Positions 61,837-64,000 of a DNA stretch of 64,000 nt are shown piece after piece. A program made the position numbers and the translations under genes. Within the stretch, counting starts at the first letter, position 1. Every line of letters starts with the position of its first letter. The stretch is from Rheum nobile. Taxonomy: Eukaryota; Streptophyta; Magnoliopsida; Caryophyllales; Polygonaceae. The stretch spans positions 186,001-250,000 of the forward strand of contig WOAB01000880.1 in the NCBI GenBank assembly GCA_027886185.1, read 5' to 3'. The notes beneath the pieces were generated by a model that saw only the letters and a list, made by a program, of their open reading frames with translations, made no database searches and was not told where the DNA came from.

Positions 61837-62752
61837 TGTTGAATTCCTTAGGTTTTGATGGTAACAAACATTCAACTAATCTGGTAACTAAGTGTTTCAG
61901 GAACAAGACAGTTGTCACAGGAAACCATTGCAGCAAAGGATTGCAGAGGGAACAAAGCGTTCTCCACATGCTTTGTTACCTCTCAAGGAACATCAAAGAC
62001 GAACAACGTTCAAGCTGCGAATGGAAGGAAGATATCTAGCGTGAAGATTATGGAAACAATCATGGAAGATCACGCGGTCAATGATAAGAGATTTCGGCTG
62101 GAAGGATCTCGCCGAAGAGAAGATGTGGAGAGAGAAATCCGAATGTTTTATCTTAGGAAAACTTTCCTAAGATAAGGTATTTGGAGAGAGAAGATTATTA
62201 TCTTCAGCCGATTATATTATCTTTGGAATTCTTTCCTTAGATAATGTAAGCGGTTAAGATATTATTCTTCCAAACAATTTTAGATCTTCTTGTTACCAAG
62301 TTTAGAAAGATTTTATCTTGTTATGATTAGGGTTTAGTCGTGTTGTATTTAATAGGAGTGTGGGTTCATTTCTATATACGACGAGAGACGACGACGAACT
62401 GAGATAGATTGACTGAGAAGAAAAGAGAGTGAAGTTGTTTGTGAGTCTTTGAGGATTGAGTTCGGATTCATCGTTGTAGAAGTGATTCAAACTTAGGTGT
62501 GTATTCTAGGGTTTGGAGTCCATGCTACAAGTGTAATCGAACAAGAAATCAATAAGACAAGTAGACACTTCAAAATCCTCTCAAGCGAGAAGCTTGAAGG
62601 TAGTGGTTTTTCTTTGATTAGTTAGTTGGCTAATTAGGGTTTCCACTATACATCGTGAGTTTGTCTCTTATCTTTCTTGCTATATTATTCCGCTGCACCT
62701 TCTGTGGGAACAAAGTCTTTGTTCCCTCAGACGTAACTCTAACGATCCAACA
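61837..62752 (+). repeat. 3' LTR of the nested element
   Basis: The 916-bp repeat follows a purine tract, has the same ends as 55612-56527 and is followed by the target duplication ACATT. Confidence 0.92.
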
Positions 62753-62757
62753 ACATT

Positions 62758-63506
62758 TCATGTGGGGTTTTAGTTACCGCTTTGCTGGGTACTCTGTTAA
62801 GGATATATACCGCAGTCTTTAGTGCTTCTCCCCAAAGTGATTCAGGTAAGCAAGAGTGACTAATCATACTTCTCACCATATCTAAGAGTGTTCTGTTGCG
62901 TCTTTCAGCAACACCATTCATGTTGGGTTTGCCCGGCATAGTGTACTGTGGGACGATACCACATTCCTTTAGGAAGTTAGCGAAGGGTCCTGGACGTTGC
63001 TCTCATGATTCGTCATATCTACCATAGTATTCTCCACCACGGTCAGATTTGACAGCTTTAATTTCCTTACCAAGTTGAAGCTCAACTTCAGCTTTATAAT
63101 ACCTAAAAACATCCAAGGATTGAGATTTTTCATGTATCAAGTATAAGTACTCATATATGGAGTAATCGTCTATGAACATAATAAAGTATTGTTGACCGTT
63201 CCACGCAGCTGTAGGGAATGACCCACAAATATCCGTATGTATTAGTTCTAAGACCTCCGTACTTCTATTGGCACTTAATCTTCTTGTGTTTGTTAATTTT
63301 CCCTTAACACACTTAACACAAACCTCAAAGTCTGTTAAATCAAGGGAGTCAAGAATTCCATCCGAAACAAGCCTTTGAATTCTCTGTTTAGAGATGTGGC
63401 CTAAACACTTATGCCATAATGATGCGGAATTCTCATTTAATTTACGTTTTGTACCTTTTGAGCTAACATGCAAAATTTCATTTTGGGAAGCAACAACTTC
63501 TACCAT
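62758..63506 (-). pseudogene. Copia GAG-pre-integrase and integrase, truncated by the nested element
   Basis: The minus strand reads WHKCLGHIS followed by CVKCVKGK (the zinc-binding HHCC region), IHTDICG (first catalytic Asp), FIDDYS (second) and, after a stop near 63005, GVAERRNRTLLDMVRSM (catalytic Glu). The frame then runs into the nested element's target duplication at 62753-62757. The sequence continues on the other side, at 55606, with a region matching the usual integrase-RT linker. Both catalytic acid blocks are visible, but the stop and the insertion make it non-functional. Confidence 0.85.
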
Positions 63507-64000
63507 ATATAGACGATCAATTCAAGTATCGATACCAATAATATTTGAATTGAAAGAGATACTAAATTTTCCATTTCCAATTACACAAAAATAACCACTT
63601 TTGTCCATAGAGGAAGTAGAAATTAAATTCCGCTTAAATGTCGGAGCTATAAAAGTATCAACTAAATCCAAATAACAACAGTCTTTAAAAGTAATCTAAA
63701 ATGCCCTATTGATTCCACATTAACTTTATTGCCATCACCCACATAGATGAATCTTTCAGCATCATTTGGTGGTCGGCTCCATAGGAAACCCTACATTGAC
63801 ACACATATGTGAGTAGTAGCACTAGAATCTACCCACAAAGTGTCAATAGGTACGTACAGTAGATAAATTTGCTTCAGAACAAACCAAAATGAAATCATTA
63901 CCCTTCTTTTCACGCCAAGCAGCGTATTTAAGGCAATCTTTCTTCATATGTTCGACTTTCTTGTAGAAGAAACAAGTGAGTTCATCACTTTTCTTTTTCA
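63507..64000 (-). pseudogene. Copia gag end and protease remnant
   Basis: At the window edge the minus strand reads CFFYKKVEHMKKDC, a gag zinc knuckle whose second Cys has become Tyr. It is followed near 63830 by WVDSSATTHICVS, the copia protease active-site block (normally D-S-G-A). Frame breaks follow in the rest of the protease region. The remainder of gag lies outside the window. Confidence 0.65.

Larger units (their letters stand above)
55612..62752 (+). mobile_element. Nested LTR retrotransposon with gag and a transposon-protein ORF but no pol
   Basis: Two 916-bp LTRs (55612-56527 and 61837-62752) with TGTTG...CAACA ends flank a 5.3-kb internal region. The target duplication ACATT is perfect (55607-55611 and 62753-62757), and the element sits inside the copia integrase. 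A tRNA-iMet primer site (56530-56542) and a purine tract (61823-61834) are present. The internal region has a copia-type gag (56584-58536) and a separate downstream ORF (59732-61404). No protease, integrase, reverse transcriptase or RNase H is visible, so it needs enzymes from a partner element. The LTRs are nearly identical, so insertion was recent. Confidence 0.92.
52593..64000 (-). mobile_element. Ty1/copia retrotransposon, runs off the window and is split by a nested element
   Basis: Minus-strand copia domains appear in the canonical order from 64000 downward: degenerate gag zinc knuckle, protease, GAG-pre-integrase and integrase (63506-62758), reverse transcriptase (55368-54127) and RNase H (54104-53461), then the purine tract and 3' LTR. 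The integrase-reverse transcriptase junction is interrupted by a 7.1-kb LTR element at 55612-62752. Multiple stops and frameshifts show that it is inactive. The 5' LTR is beyond position 64000. Confidence 0.88.

Overview
The window is nuclear DNA of a flowering plant, most likely a eudicot. The evidence is GT-AG introns, one complete 23-exon host gene for the translesion polymerase REV1, and many plant-type transposons (Ty3 and copia LTR elements, MULEs, Helitron, hAT, LINE). I cannot name the species. Apart from REV1 nearly everything is transposon, in nested and mostly broken copies.

Layout. 1-1095: probable LTR-retrotransposon debris. 1096-9687: a gag-only Ty3-type retrotransposon on the minus strand with 3-kb LTRs, a tRNA-iMet primer site and no pol. 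9688-12504: intergenic debris holding a 711-bp non-autonomous hAT element with a perfect 8-bp target duplication. 12510-15290: a solo LTR related to the gag-only element, on the plus strand, with a perfect TATTT duplication. 15984-24597: Helitron sequence (5' ends near 15984 and 16216, classic 3' hairpin plus CTAGT at 24597), interrupted by MULE-1 (16231-23162). MULE-1 carries a plus-strand transposase fused to an OTU-type cysteine protease domain and a convergent minus-strand plant-mobile-domain-like gene.

24707-39700: MULE-2, 15 kb, with a perfect 9-bp target duplication. It carries a plus-strand gene ending in a Ulp1/C48-type protease domain (nucleophile Cys replaced by Ser, and an internal 3.1-kb tandem duplication) and a convergent minus-strand FAR1-type transposase pseudogene. 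Its introns and spacers are filled with a 12-bp motif that alternates purine and pyrimidine perfectly.

39943-50593: REV1, intact, 1118 residues by my splice model. MULE-2 ends only about 230 bp upstream of its start codon. 51590-52220: LINE RNase H remnant. 52593-64000: a minus-strand copia element that runs off the window. Its integrase is split by a 7141-bp LTR element (55612-62752, perfect ACATT duplication) that keeps a copia-type gag but has an unrelated transposon-protein ORF where pol should be.

The two MULEs share a plan: transposase plus a second gene, convergent, with a ubiquitin- or SUMO-protease-like domain on board. Many in-frame stops in the elements are explained by C-to-T or G-to-A changes, as expected for methylated, silenced DNA. 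All gene structures are hand-derived from splice signals and reading-frame continuity; no search was run.
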